Notes: generated by a model from the letters alone, not told the origin. A stretch of 64,000 nucleotides of DNA from Dehalococcoidia bacterium (GCA_022820645.1 JAJEFD010000013.1:259308-323307), one strand, 5' to 3'. Numbered from the stretch's first letter, positions 1 through 8,265 are shown. Program-made: numbers and translations.

Positions 1-1
1 C

Positions 2-934
2 GTCGTTTTCATGGGGACCCCCCAACCGGCAGTCGGTGTCCTGGATGCGACTGCCGCGATCGCTGCGGCGAACGGGTGGTCGGTCGTGGCAGCGTACACC
101 GCACCGGACAGACCGGCAGGGCGCGGGCGCCGTCTGTCGCCCTCCCCGGTGCGCGAACGCGCAGAAACGCTGGGCATACCGGTGCTGACCCCGCAGCGCC
201 TCACGCCGCCCGAAGAGCAGGAACGCTTCCGCTCGCTGCGCGCCGACCTCGTCGTGCTGGCGGCCTACGGGCTGCTGCTCCCGCCTCCGTTCCTCTTCGA
301 GCCGTTGCACGGCGCGGTGAACGTTCATCCCTCGCTGCTGCCGCGCCACCGGGGCGCTGCGCCGGTCGCAGCGGCGATCCTCGCCGGCGATACGGAGACC
401 GGCGTCACCCTGATGACCATGGACGAGGGGCTGGACACAGGCCCCACCCTGGCCCGGCAGGTCTTCCCGTTGAACGGCGATGAGCGCACTCCTGGGCTGA
501 CAGCGCGGCTCTTCGCGCTTGGCTGCGAACTGCTCGCCGAAGTGCTTCCCGGCTACGTTGCGGGCAAGGTCGCGCCGGTGCCGCAACCCGACGAAGGCGC
601 GACCTACACGCCACGCATGAGTAAAGCCGACGCCATGATCGACTGGCGCGACCCGGCGGCGCTCATCGAGCGCAAGGTGCGCGCGTATGATCCCTGGCCT
701 GGCACGGCGACTCTCTGGGAGGGCAGGCGGCTCGCCATCACGGATGCGGCAGCGGACCCGGAGACTGGCATCGCATCCGGCGAGATAGGGACGCGTGGGG
801 AGGGCGTGTTCGTTGGAACAGGCGAAGGAGCCTTACGGCTGCTCCGGGTGAAGCTGGAAGGCCGCCAGGAGATGAGCGCAGCCGAGTTCCTTCGCGGGCA
901 TCCGACGTTCGGGAGCGCGCGGCTGGGCTCCTGA
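2..934 (+). CDS. fmt: Methionyl-tRNA formyltransferase, 5' end cut by window edge
   Basis: Transfers the formyl group of 10-formyltetrahydrofolate to initiator Met-tRNA in the cytoplasm. The open frame continues to the left edge: codons before the first ATG (position 11) read V-V-F, giving the family's N-terminal VFMGTP motif, so the true start lies outside and only a few residues are missing. The catalytic block HPSLLPRHRGAAP and the MDEGLDTGP loop, which carry the Asn/His/Asp active-site residues of the family, are present, followed by the C-terminal tRNA-binding domain. It converges on rplY with 10 bp between the stop codons and no obvious terminator hairpin. Confidence 0.96.
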   Translation, partial: VVFMGTPQPAVGVLDATAAIAAANGWSVVAAYTAPDRPAGRGRRLSPSPVRERAETLGIPVLTPQRLTPPEEQERFRSLRADLVVLAAYGLLLPPPFLFEPLHGAVNVHPSLLPRHRGAAPVAAAILAGDTETGVTLMTMDEGLDTGPTLARQVFPLNGDERTPGLTARLFALGCELLAEVLPGYVAGKVAPVPQPDEGATYTPRMSKADAMIDWRDPAALIERKVRAYDPWPGTATLWEGRRLAITDAAADPETGIASGEIGTRGEGVFVGTGEGALRLLRVKLEGRQEMSAAEFLRGHPTFGSARLGS

Positions 935-944
935 GCGGTTCGCC

Positions 945-1595
945 TTACTCCGGGGAGGCGTCTTCCTCGGCAGCTGCCGGTTCCTCGGTGGCCGCCGGGG
1001 CTGCGGCTTCCTCCGTGGCTTCCTCTTCTTCCTCGGTGACGGCCGCGTGCGTGATGATACGCGCCACGTATGCGCCCGGGTCGGTGACCATCGTGACGCC
1101 GGCGGGCAGTTCCAGGTCGCTGGCGTGGATGACCGAGTCGGAGTCGCTGAGAGCGGCGAGGTCCACGACGATGGCGTGCGGGATGTCAGTCGGCAGCGCC
1201 TCGACGGCCAGCTCATGCAGGTCCTCGGAGAGGGTCGCGCCTGCTGCGCGGGCGCCCGGCGCCTCTCCTTCGAAGTGCAACGGCACCGAGGCGTGGATGC
1301 GCTGCGTGCGCGACACGCGGAGCAGGTCGACGTGCAGCAGCCGCTCGTTCACCGGGTGGCGCTGGATGTGCTGGACCATGACGAAGTGCTCATCGCCGCC
1401 CACCTGTACCGTCATCGGGCTCGTCTGCCCGACGACTCCCAGTGCGTGAACGAGGTCGTAGGTGTCGGACTGCAACGAGAGCGACGGCCCCCCCGGTCCA
1501 TAGACGTGGATGGGAGTGATGCCGGAGCGCCGAAGCGCCTTCACTTTCTTGCCGAGCGCTATGCGCTCCTCTGCCGCGATCCGTACTTCGTCCAT
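945..1595 (-). CDS. rplY: 50S ribosomal protein L25/Ctc family
   Basis: Binds 5S rRNA in the large ribosomal subunit. The 216-residue protein has the long (Ctc/TL5-type) form: an N-terminal L25 domain (residues 1-90, with the conserved GxxxxxLRRxGxxPxxxYG pattern near the start), a C-terminal TL5 domain (about 95-180) and a tail of alternating Glu and Ala from about residue 185. Such acidic Ala/Glu tails are common in L25 of high-GC bacteria. The ATG is preceded by GGAAGG. It is transcribed alone, divergently from the Rrf2 regulator. Confidence 0.95.
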   Translation of the reverse strand: MDEVRIAAEERIALGKKVKALRRSGITPIHVYGPGGPSLSLQSDTYDLVHALGVVGQTSPMTVQVGGDEHFVMVQHIQRHPVNERLLHVDLLRVSRTQRIHASVPLHFEGEAPGARAAGATLSEDLHELAVEALPTDIPHAIVVDLAALSDSDSVIHASDLELPAGVTMVTDPGAYVARIITHAAVTEEEEEATEEAAAPAATEEPAAAEEDASPE

Positions 1596-1738
1596 GATGC
1601 GCCTTCCATAAACGTGCCCCGTTCCTCGACGGGGCTAACGACAGATGATAGCAGACGGTGCTGTCTCCTGCTACTGCCGGCCTCTCCCGAACGGCGCATT
1701 GTCGACTGGTTAAGTGGACTTTACCCGTGAGGAGCAGG

Positions 1739-1744
1739 TATCAT
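1739..1744 (+). promoter_or_regulatory. Putative -10 box (TATCAT) of the Rrf2-moeB-cysM operon
   Basis: TATCAT lies 42 bases upstream of the Rrf2 start. The same hexamer or TATAAT stands at similar distances before several other operons in this window, which supports it as the housekeeping -10 box. No good -35 match is seen. If the Rrf2 protein autoregulates, its operator would be expected around here. Confidence 0.4.
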
Positions 1745-1785
1745 CAGCCCGTTAAGGCGGTTGATGGCTCGGTGAGGGGACGGCT

Positions 1786-2229
1786 ATGCGGATCCCGATG
1801 AAAGTGGACTACGGAGTGAGAGCCCTGGTGGACCTTGCCGGGCAGCCGGACGTTCACCGTCCTGTCCGCACCGCGGACATCGCCGGACGTCAGGGCATCC
1901 CCGAACCCTATCTGGACCAGGTGCTCACCACCCTCAACAAGTTCGGGCTCATCACGAGCCGGAGGGGCCCACAGGGAGGCCACGTACTGGCGCGCGCGGC
2001 TGCCGACATCACCCTCGACGAGGTCGTCGTAACGCTCGATGGGCGCAATCCTCCGCTGGAGTGTATCGACGACGCAACCGAGTGCGCGCTCTCGGGATGT
2101 TGTGCTCAGCGCGACATCTGGCGCGATGTCGAGGAAGCCATCCACGCCGTCCTGACCACGACTACGATCGCCGATCTGGCCCAACGCCAGCAGGCGCGTA
2201 CAGCAGCCCCACTGACGTTCGTATCCTGA
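1786..2229 (+). CDS. Rrf2-family transcriptional regulator with a cysteine cluster
   Basis: Rrf2 proteins (IscR, NsrR, CymR) are small dimeric winged-helix repressors that sense Fe-S status, NO or cysteine metabolism. This 147-residue protein has the N-terminal wHTH (MKVDYGVRALVDLA..., recognition helix around residues 40-60, RRGPQGGH wing) and a cysteine cluster C-x6-C-x4-C-C at about residues 92-105, placed where IscR-type proteins bind a [2Fe-2S] cluster; CymR-type regulators lack it. It is followed 71 bp downstream by a MoeB-like gene and cysM, so control of sulfur mobilisation or cysteine synthesis is the likely role (inference). GAGGGGA ribosome site precedes the ATG. Confidence 0.9.
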   Translation: MRIPMKVDYGVRALVDLAGQPDVHRPVRTADIAGRQGIPEPYLDQVLTTLNKFGLITSRRGPQGGHVLARAAADITLDEVVVTLDGRNPPLECIDDATECALSGCCAQRDIWRDVEEAIHAVLTTTTIADLAQRQQARTAAPLTFVS

Positions 2230-2300
2230 ACCCGCACGACAGCAGCTCGGCAAGAGGCGCGGCGCGCCGGCTGAGCGCGTTATGAACGAGAGGAGAAGAG

Positions 2301-3149
2301 ATGACTACTACCGCCCCCCAGCTGACGCCTGAACAGGTCAAGCGTTACAGCAGGCACATCATCATGCCGCAGATCGGCAGCAACGGCCAGCGCAAGCTCA
2401 TGGACGCGAAGGTGCTCGTCGTTGGCGCCGGAGGCCTCGGCGGCCCGGTCGCGCTCTACCTCGCCCTCGCTGGTGTCGGCACCATCGGGCTCGTGGACTT
2501 CGACGTGGTCGACCTCAGCAACCTCCAGCGTCAGGTCCTGCACAACAGCGAGACGGTCGGCATGCCGAAGGTCGAGTCCGCCATCCAGACGCTGAACCGC
2601 TACAACCCGGACGTCAACGTCGTTCCCCACGAGTTCCCCATCAACGCGGAGAACGCGATGGACCTCATCGCGCAGTACGACATCGTCGTGAACGGCGCGG
2701 ACAACTTCGCCACTCGCTACCTCGTGAACGACGCCGCCTACCTCAGCGGGAAGCCCATCGTGGACGGCAGCATCCTCATCTTCGACGGGCAGGTCTCCGT
2801 CTACGAGCCGGGCAAGGGCTGCTACCGCTGCCTCTTTCCGGAGCCTCCGCCGCCCGGCCTCGTCCCGAACTGCGCAGAGGCAGGAGTGCTCGGAGCGCTC
2901 ACGGGCACCATCGGCAGCATCCAGGCCACGGAGACGGTCAAGCTCGTCCTCGGCATCGGCGAAACGCTCACCGGACGCCTGCTGCTCGTGGACGCGCTCA
3001 ACATGGAGTTCCGCGTCGTCCGTGCGCGCCGGAACCCCTCGTGCCCGCTCTGCGGCGACGAGCCTACCGTGACGGAGCTCATCGACTACGAGGTGTTCTG
3101 CGGCCTCGCCCCAGCGCCTGACCAGGAGGGTGTCGCAGCGGCTCACTAA
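2301..3149 (+). CDS. moeB: MoeB/ThiF/HesA-type adenylyltransferase for a sulfur-carrier protein
   Basis: E1-like enzymes adenylate the C-terminal Gly-Gly of small ubiquitin-like carriers (MoaD, ThiS, CysO) before thiocarboxylation. The 282 residues include the nucleotide loop VGAGGLGG (about 41-48), the DFD motif near 66, paired zinc cysteines C174-x2-C177 and C248-x2-C251, and a conserved cysteine in VPNCAEAGVLG (C191). There is no C-terminal rhodanese domain, so it is shorter than mycobacterial MoeZ. Its neighbour cysM suggests that the substrate is a CysO-like carrier, but MoaD or ThiS cannot be excluded. No carrier gene is seen in the window. Confidence 0.9.
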   Translation: MTTTAPQLTPEQVKRYSRHIIMPQIGSNGQRKLMDAKVLVVGAGGLGGPVALYLALAGVGTIGLVDFDVVDLSNLQRQVLHNSETVGMPKVESAIQTLNRYNPDVNVVPHEFPINAENAMDLIAQYDIVVNGADNFATRYLVNDAAYLSGKPIVDGSILIFDGQVSVYEPGKGCYRCLFPEPPPPGLVPNCAEAGVLGALTGTIGSIQATETVKLVLGIGETLTGRLLLVDALNMEFRVVRARRNPSCPLCGDEPTVTELIDYEVFCGLAPAPDQEGVAAAH

Positions 3150-3203
3150 GGCAGGCGCAGCGGCCCGCGCAGGGCCGCGCCTGCACGAAGACCGCCTACG
3201 GCT

Positions 3204-4142
3204 ATGCGCAGCGGCAACCTCATCGAGGCCATCGGCAACACCCCGCTCGTCGAACTGCCAACCTTCAGCCCCACGCCCTCCGTCCGCATCTACGCCAAAC
3301 TGGAGGGCAATAACCCCACGGGCTCCGTGAAGGACAGGATCGCGCGCGCCATGGTGCAGGCCGCCCTGAGCGATGGCATCCTCTCCCAGGACAAGATCCT
3401 GCTGGAGCCCACCAGCGGCAACACCGGCATCTCCCTTGCGATGGTGACGCACCGCCTCGGCTACCGCTTCACCGCCGTGATGCCGGACAACGTCAGCGTG
3501 GAGCGCAGCCAGCTCCTCTCCGCGTACGGGGCGGAGATCGTCTACTCTCCCGGAGACGGCGGCTCCAATGGCTCCATCGCGCTCGCACAGGAGATGGCCG
3601 CTGCGGACGATCGGTACGTGATGCTCTACCAGTACGGCAACGCCGCGAACCCGCAGGCCCACTACGAGACCACGGCGCCCGAGATCATCCGCGACCTGCC
3701 GGAGATAACGCACTTCGTCGCCGGACTCGGCACCGGCGGCACCCTCATGGGCGTGGGGCGCCGTCTCAAGGAGTTCAACCCTGCCGTAGAGGTCATTGCT
3801 GCCGCCCCCGAGATAGACGACCGCATCCAGGGGCTCCGCAGCCTGGAGGAAGGGTTCGTCCCCCCCATACTGGACCTCTCGCTGCTCGACGGGCGCATCA
3901 TGGTCAGCGGCGAGGAGAGCTTTCAGAAGACCGCTGAGGTGCTGCACAAGGAGGGCGTCTTCGCCGGCGTCTCCTCCGGCGCCGTCCTCGCGGCAGCGCA
4001 GCGCGTGGCGGCCCGCGTCTCGGATGCGCACATCGTCTGTCTCTTCGCCGACGGCGGATGGAAGTACCTGAGCACCGGCCTCTGGACGGACGAAGACCCT
4101 GCCGGGCTGCGGGAGAAAGTGCAGGGCAAGGTCTGGTGGTAG
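3204..4142 (+). CDS. cysM: CysM-type PLP-dependent cysteine synthase
   Basis: Makes cysteine from an activated serine and a sulfide or thiocarboxylate donor. The 312-residue fold-type II PLP enzyme has the Schiff-base lysine in NPTGSVKDR (K43), the EPTSGNTG substrate loop near 68-75 and the GLGTGGT phosphate loop. From memory of family members it resembles Mycobacterium tuberculosis CysM (O-phosphoserine plus CysO-thiocarboxylate) more than CysK, for example in VMLYQYGN, LPEITHFVAGLGT, EEGFVP and the C-terminal GWKYLSTG, which in CysM closes over the active site. It follows the moeB-like gene by 54 bp. The ribosome site is weak. Confidence 0.9.
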   Translation: MRSGNLIEAIGNTPLVELPTFSPTPSVRIYAKLEGNNPTGSVKDRIARAMVQAALSDGILSQDKILLEPTSGNTGISLAMVTHRLGYRFTAVMPDNVSVERSQLLSAYGAEIVYSPGDGGSNGSIALAQEMAAADDRYVMLYQYGNAANPQAHYETTAPEIIRDLPEITHFVAGLGTGGTLMGVGRRLKEFNPAVEVIAAAPEIDDRIQGLRSLEEGFVPPILDLSLLDGRIMVSGEESFQKTAEVLHKEGVFAGVSSGAVLAAAQRVAARVSDAHIVCLFADGGWKYLSTGLWTDEDPAGLREKVQGKVWW

Positions 4143-4819
4143 ACGCGAGCGCATTCAGGGACCACGCCGCTGCCTGGCGCGCCGAGCTCACCGTCGGCAT
4201 CCTCTACGACGCCCGCACGCCCAGCGCTGACCTGTTGGAGAGCCTCCGCCGGGAGGGAGTCCGCTTCGGTCCCGCGGACGAAGTGAACGACCCCCACGCC
4301 TTCGTCCTCGACCTCGTTGACGCCGACCGCCATCGTGCGGAATCGCTGTCCCGGAGCTACGGCAAGAGCCCGTGCCCCGTCGTCGCGGTGCTCTCCCGGA
4401 GTCACCTGCAGGCCCCCGACCTCAGCATCTCTGCGGACGACTTCATCGTTGCGCCCTGGGAGACAGGCGAACTCGCCCTCCGCATCAACAAGCAGTTGGA
4501 GCGCAAGGCTCCGCCCGACGAACCGGGCGTGATCCGCGTGGGCGACCTCGTCATCAACCCCAGCCGCTACGACGTCTACCTCGCGGGCAAGCCCGTCGTC
4601 CTCGCCTTCAAGGAGTACGAGCTCCTCAAGCTCATGGCTGCCAATCCGGGCCGCGTCTACAGCCGCGAAACGCTGCTGGAGCAGGTCTGGGGGTATCAGT
4701 ACTTCGGCGGCACCCGCACCGTGGACGTCCACATCCGCCGTCTCCGCAGCAAGATCGAGGACGCCTCCCACACGTTCATAGACACCGTCTGGAACGTCGG
4801 CTACCGCTTCCGCGGCTGA
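4136..4819 (+). CDS. OmpR/PhoB-family response regulator with a degenerate receiver domain
   Basis: The C-terminal half (about residues 125-227) is a clear OmpR-type winged helix: FKEYELLKLMAANPGRVYSRE, then LLEQVWGY and RTVDVHIRRLRSKIE. The N-terminal half is receiver-like but eroded: only one acidic residue at the first strand (ILYDA), an Asp in FVLDLVDAD at the phosphoacceptor position, and Ala-Pro where the invariant Lys-Pro should be (FIVAPW). I chose the GTG at 4136, which overlaps the cysM stop by 7 bases; longer frames run into cysM. No histidine kinase is nearby, so it is an orphan that may work without phosphorylation. Confidence 0.82.
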   Translation: MVDASAFRDHAAAWRAELTVGILYDARTPSADLLESLRREGVRFGPADEVNDPHAFVLDLVDADRHRAESLSRSYGKSPCPVVAVLSRSHLQAPDLSISADDFIVAPWETGELALRINKQLERKAPPDEPGVIRVGDLVINPSRYDVYLAGKPVVLAFKEYELLKLMAANPGRVYSRETLLEQVWGYQYFGGTRTVDVHIRRLRSKIEDASHTFIDTVWNVGYRFRG

Positions 4820-4837
4820 CCCTGTTGCGCGTTGGTG

Positions 4838-4843
4838 TATCAT
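4838..4843 (+). promoter_or_regulatory. Putative -10 box (TATCAT) of the FmdB-type gene
   Basis: TATCAT stands 24 bases upstream of the FmdB-type ATG, immediately after the response-regulator stop codon, suggesting that this small gene has its own promoter. Confidence 0.35.
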
Positions 4844-4866
4844 GTCGCCGTGGCAAGGAGGGAGCC

Positions 4867-5088
4867 ATGCCCCTGTACGAATACGTCTGTGATGCCTGCG
4901 ACGTCCGCTTCGAACGTCTGCAACCCATGTCTGCGGCCCACGTGAGCGACTGCCCGGACTGTGGCGAGGAATCGAAGCGCGTCCTCTCGCTCTTCGCCGC
5001 CTCCGTCGCTGTGGGCGCCGGTGTCGGCCCCTCGCCCGTCGGCCCGCTCAGCAGCGCGTGTTGCGGTGGCTCCTGCGGCTGTGGCTAG
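4867..5088 (+). CDS. FmdB-family zinc ribbon protein
   Basis: A 73-residue protein with the typical FmdB start MPLYEYVCDACD and a single zinc ribbon of two CxxC knuckles (CDAC at 8-11, CPDC further on). The tail is glycine- and cysteine-rich (CCGGSCGCG), common in this family. FmdB proteins are thought to be small regulatory or metal-binding proteins; the precise role is unknown. AAGGAGG lies at the right distance before the ATG. Its stop overlaps that of the opposing DUF1461 gene by 4 bases. Confidence 0.88.
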   Translation: MPLYEYVCDACDVRFERLQPMSAAHVSDCPDCGEESKRVLSLFAASVAVGAGVGPSPVGPLSSACCGGSCGCG

Positions 5089-6014
5089 CAGGTCTCTTCC
5101 AGCAACGCCCGAGCCTCATCCTCGTTCGTGCGCAGGACCCACAGGCCGTGGGGGGTAAGGGGGTTCTGTCCCCAGACCCCGTATCCCCCGAGTTCCGGAC
5201 GCACCACTGATCTGATCCCTGCGTCGTGCAGCAGCCCCTCCGCCAGGCGCGCCTCCGGCTCGTTCTGATATATGCGCAGACACGTGAGCTCTGGAGACTC
5301 CTGTGCGGGTGGACGTGACCGGCTCCCGTACATCCGCAGCGCGCCGCCTGCACCCCACAGCACCGCCGCCCCCAGCAGGATGAACGCGCCGATGAGCAGC
5401 GTGATGTCCCGCCAGAAGCCGAACGGGAACACCTGTACGAGGTATTCCGTGCGCGGGTCGAATACCCAGTTCCCCTGCGGGAAGCCGATGTAGTGGAACA
5501 CGATGAACACCTGCCGGAACGCCACTACGCTCAACAACCCCAGCGCGAGGATGACCGCCCCCGTCAGCGCCGCGCCCCGTCGCAGCCACGATGCGATGAC
5601 GGGGTACGCCCCTGTGTGCAGGCGCCATGCTGCCGCCACCGTGAGCATGACAAGCAGGACAGCCGACATCCACTGCACGCGGTAGACGCGCAGGAAGAGC
5701 GCCTTCACGTCCGCCATGTGCGAGACCTCGTTCTCGTTGAACAGCGTGCGGGGCACACCGTGGACCTCAACCTCGACCGATAGCGGATCGTCGCTGCTGC
5801 TCGCGAAGTACGCCTGCACCTCCCGCCCCACGTGCGCCAGCCCTTCCGGCGTGATGCCTGTCCGCTCTGAGACGGAGTGCCGCTCGAACAGCGCCTCGTA
5901 CAGCGGCAGGCTCTCAGCCGCGCACCGCACCGTCGTCGTCACCAGTAGCAGCCCCAGCGCCACGGCAGCCACCCACCCAGCGATTCGCCACGGCTCTCTT
6001 AACACACGTCCCAT
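5085..6014 (-). CDS. DUF1461 (TIGR01906, Lit-like) integral membrane protein fused to a DUF2007 domain
   Basis: The first 235 residues form a four-helix membrane protein of the TIGR01906/DUF1461 family, with helices near 12-30, 113-131, 143-165 and 206-228. The family's two signature histidines are present: NENEVSHMADVK after the first extracellular loop, and FHYIGFPQGNWVFDP. Lit, a lipoprotein acyl-transferase of Firmicutes, belongs to this family and uses such histidines, so a lipid-acyl role is possible. Residues about 240-309 (LRIYQNEPEARLAEGLLHDA, then an LRTNEDEARALLEE end) match the cytoplasmic DUF2007 signal-transducing domain. The fusion is unusual. Monocistronic, converging with the FmdB-type gene. 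Confidence 0.8.
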   Translation of the reverse strand: MGRVLREPWRIAGWVAAVALGLLLVTTTVRCAAESLPLYEALFERHSVSERTGITPEGLAHVGREVQAYFASSSDDPLSVEVEVHGVPRTLFNENEVSHMADVKALFLRVYRVQWMSAVLLVMLTVAAAWRLHTGAYPVIASWLRRGAALTGAVILALGLLSVVAFRQVFIVFHYIGFPQGNWVFDPRTEYLVQVFPFGFWRDITLLIGAFILLGAAVLWGAGGALRMYGSRSRPPAQESPELTCLRIYQNEPEARLAEGLLHDAGIRSVVRPELGGYGVWGQNPLTPHGLWVLRTNEDEARALLEETC

Positions 6015-6042
6015 GCCTGGATTCTACCCGCGTGCGCTCCGT

Positions 6043-6048
6043 TATAAT
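6043..6048 (+). promoter_or_regulatory. Putative -10 box (TATAAT) of mazG
   Basis: A perfect TATAAT lies 29 bases before the TTG start of mazG, in the divergent spacer with the DUF1461 gene. No convincing -35 box is seen. Confidence 0.45.
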
Positions 6049-6077
6049 CCGCGCACCTACTCTCGGCGGAGCCTCCC

Positions 6078-6854
6078 TTGTCCGACACCTTCGACGCTCT
6101 CCTGGAAACGATGCGCCGCCTGCGCGACCCCGTCTCCGGCTGCCCGTGGGACCTCGAGCAGACGCACGACTCGCTCCGCGGCTCGCTGCTGGAGGAAACC
6201 TACGAGGCTCTCGACGCGATGGCGTCCGGCGAGCGTGCGGCGCTCGTCGAGGAGCTCGGCGACATCCTCCTCCACGTCGTCTTCCACGCCCAGATCGGCG
6301 CCGACGAGGGTGCGTTCACGATGGACGACGTCGCCGCTCAGCTCAACGAGAAACTCGTTCGCCGCCATCCCCACGTCTTCGAGGACAGCACCGCGCGCAC
6401 TGCAACCGAGGTCACCGGACAGTGGGAGCGTGTGAAGGCCGAGGAGCGCTCGAAGAAGGGCGAGGGAGACCGCTCCATGCTCGCCGGCGTCTCCCGGGCG
6501 ATGCCCGCCCTTGCGTACGCGCAGTCCGTCCTCAGCCGTGCCCGGAGGGCAGGTTTCGACTGGGATGACCCGGACGCCGTGTTCGACAAGGTCGCCGAGG
6601 AAGCAGGCGAACTCCGGGACAGCGAGACCCCTCAGCGTCGTGAGGAAGAGTTCGGTGACCTCCTCCTTGCGCTCGTCGCCGCCGCGCACCGCATGGACAT
6701 CGACGCGGAGCAGGCCTTGCGTGGCGCGAACGACCGCTTCGCCGCGCGCTTCCGGCACGTCGAGGACGCACTGCGCCAGAACGGCCGCACGCTCCCCGAG
6801 ATGCCGGTCGACGCCAGGCTCGCGCTCTGGGAAGAGGCGAAAGCCGCAGAATGA
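6078..6854 (+). CDS. mazG: Nucleoside triphosphate pyrophosphohydrolase MazG
   Basis: Hydrolyses non-canonical or excess NTPs to NMP and pyrophosphate. The 258 residues contain two MazG repeats: the first with CPWDLEQTHDSL, LLEETYEALDA and the metal-binding ELGDILLHVVFHA (about 20-75), the second with KVAEEAGEL and EEFGDLLLALVAAA (about 174-200). Both EExxE and ExxD metal motifs are intact. The start is a TTG preceded by GGCGGAG; the next ATG would cut into the first repeat. Transcribed just ahead of the NEW3/ABC operon, which has its own -10 box. Confidence 0.94.
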   Translation: MSDTFDALLETMRRLRDPVSGCPWDLEQTHDSLRGSLLEETYEALDAMASGERAALVEELGDILLHVVFHAQIGADEGAFTMDDVAAQLNEKLVRRHPHVFEDSTARTATEVTGQWERVKAEERSKKGEGDRSMLAGVSRAMPALAYAQSVLSRARRAGFDWDDPDAVFDKVAEEAGELRDSETPQRREEEFGDLLLALVAAAHRMDIDAEQALRGANDRFAARFRHVEDALRQNGRTLPEMPVDARLALWEEAKAAE

Positions 6855-6946
6855 AGAGAACCGCCAACGCCTGTCCGGCGTAGAACAAACGGGAGATGCT
6901 GCTACCTGTGCTCTGAAGGACGTATCTCCCGTCCTGCGCACGCGGG

Positions 6947-6952
6947 TATAAT
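6947..6952 (+). promoter_or_regulatory. Putative -10 box (TATAAT) of the NEW3/ABC transporter operon
   Basis: TATAAT is found in the 160-bp spacer after mazG, about 66 bases before the preferred start of the NEW3 gene. No clear -35 box. Confidence 0.4.
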
Positions 6953-7017
6953 CACTCGTTGGACGCTCATTCGGAGCGATGCGAGAGAACGAACAACATC
7001 GTGAGGTAACCGGAAGT

Positions 7018-8265
7018 ATGCGTATCGGTCGTCTGCTGTTGGTGCTTACCGCACTTACCCTGACATTTGGCCTGCTTTCCACGACGGCGCTCGCCCAGGA
7101 TTCCAGCGACGTACGGCTCGACTCCGCCGTCCGCTCTCTGGAGATGGGGCCGCGCGAGACCCGAACCGACCTCACCGTCGACCTCTACAACACCACGTCG
7201 GAACGTCGGCTGGTCAAGATCGTCCTGGAAGACCTCCCGGAAGGCTGGGACATCGCCGTCTGGGACCGCTTCTTCGACTTCAAGGTCGGCGAGATCGTCG
7301 TCGAACCGTCCGCACCGGACGACACAGGCGCAAGCCAGAGCCTCCGCCTGCGCGTCGATCTCCCGGATGAACGCCCGTCGGCGGGCGCCTACTCGTTTGG
7401 TCTGCGCGTCACCTCACCGGACGGCAGCGTCGAGTATGACAGCGCCCGCTACACCATCGAGGTGCCCCAGCCCCCGGCCCCCACTGACACGGGCGTCGCC
7501 GTCACCGTGACGTTCCCCGCCCTGAGCGGCCCTGCCACCAGCCAGTTCGAGTTCGAGATCGTCATCGACAACGACACCGGCGCGGACACTTCCTTCAACC
7601 TCACCGCCGGAGTGCTTGATGAGAGCGGCCAGGCGCCCTCCGGCTGGGACGTCACCTTCTCTCCCTCCTTCGGCCAGGAGCGCGTCATCTCCAGCATCAG
7701 CGTGGGCGACGCGCTCAACGAGCGCGTAGACGTGCGCGTCACCCCCCCGCGCAACACCGACACCGGCGACTACCTCGTCCTGGTCCGGGTGGAGGACGAT
7801 GCGGGAGGCTCCGATCCAGCGGAGGCCCCGTTGCTGGTGTCCATCCGTGGCCGCGGCGAGCTGTTCCTCAGCACGGATACCGGCCTGCTCAATCTGGACG
7901 CCACCGCGGGCGAGGAAGCCTCCACCAAGCTCCGCCTCACCAACTTCGGCACCGGCGACCTTGCGGGCATCGACCTGGATGCCACTGCGCCTCAGGGCTG
8001 GAACGTGACCTTCCAGCAGTCGCCTATTCCGTCGCTGCCTAACGACCAGCAGATAGACATCATTACCACCATCCTGCCGGCAGCCGACGCCATCCCCGGC
8101 GATTACCTCATCACCCTGCTCGCCGACCACCCGGACACGAATGCCTCTCTCGAGCTGCGCGTGACCGTAGCCCAGTCCACCATCTGGGGCTGGCTCGGCA
8201 TCGTCCTCGTCGTGCTGGTCATCGCCATCCTCGGCGGGCTCTTCGTGAGGCTCGGCAGGCGATGA
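7018..8265 (+). CDS. Exported NEW3-domain (alpha-galactosidase NEW3-like) membrane-anchored protein
   Basis: A 415-residue surface protein. I prefer the ATG at 7018, which puts a standard signal peptide (MRIGRLLLVLTALTL... with cleavage near ALAQ) right at the start and has GAGGTAA upstream; an in-frame ATG at 6979 would add 13 residues before it. The body consists of repeated immunoglobulin-like NEW3 modules (for example WDVTFSPSFGQ and WNVTFQQSPIPSLP), and one C-terminal helix (WLGIVLVVLVIAILGGLFV) followed by RLGRR anchors it. It overlaps the ABC ATPase gene by ATGA, so it is likely a substrate-recognition or accessory subunit of that exporter. Confidence 0.85.
   Translation: MRIGRLLLVLTALTLTFGLLSTTALAQDSSDVRLDSAVRSLEMGPRETRTDLTVDLYNTTSERRLVKIVLEDLPEGWDIAVWDRFFDFKVGEIVVEPSAPDDTGASQSLRLRVDLPDERPSAGAYSFGLRVTSPDGSVEYDSARYTIEVPQPPAPTDTGVAVTVTFPALSGPATSQFEFEIVIDNDTGADTSFNLTAGVLDESGQAPSGWDVTFSPSFGQERVISSISVGDALNERVDVRVTPPRNTDTGDYLVLVRVEDDAGGSDPAEAPLLVSIRGRGELFLSTDTGLLNLDATAGEEASTKLRLTNFGTGDLAGIDLDATAPQGWNVTFQQSPIPSLPNDQQIDIITTILPAADAIPGDYLITLLADHPDTNASLELRVTVAQSTIWGWLGIVLVVLVIAILGGLFVRLGRR

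Noticed and set aside
2280-4154. 624-codon minus-strand open frame
   Set aside because: Antisense shadow of moeB and cysM in GC-rich DNA; no motif, no ribosome site, and the sense genes are certain.
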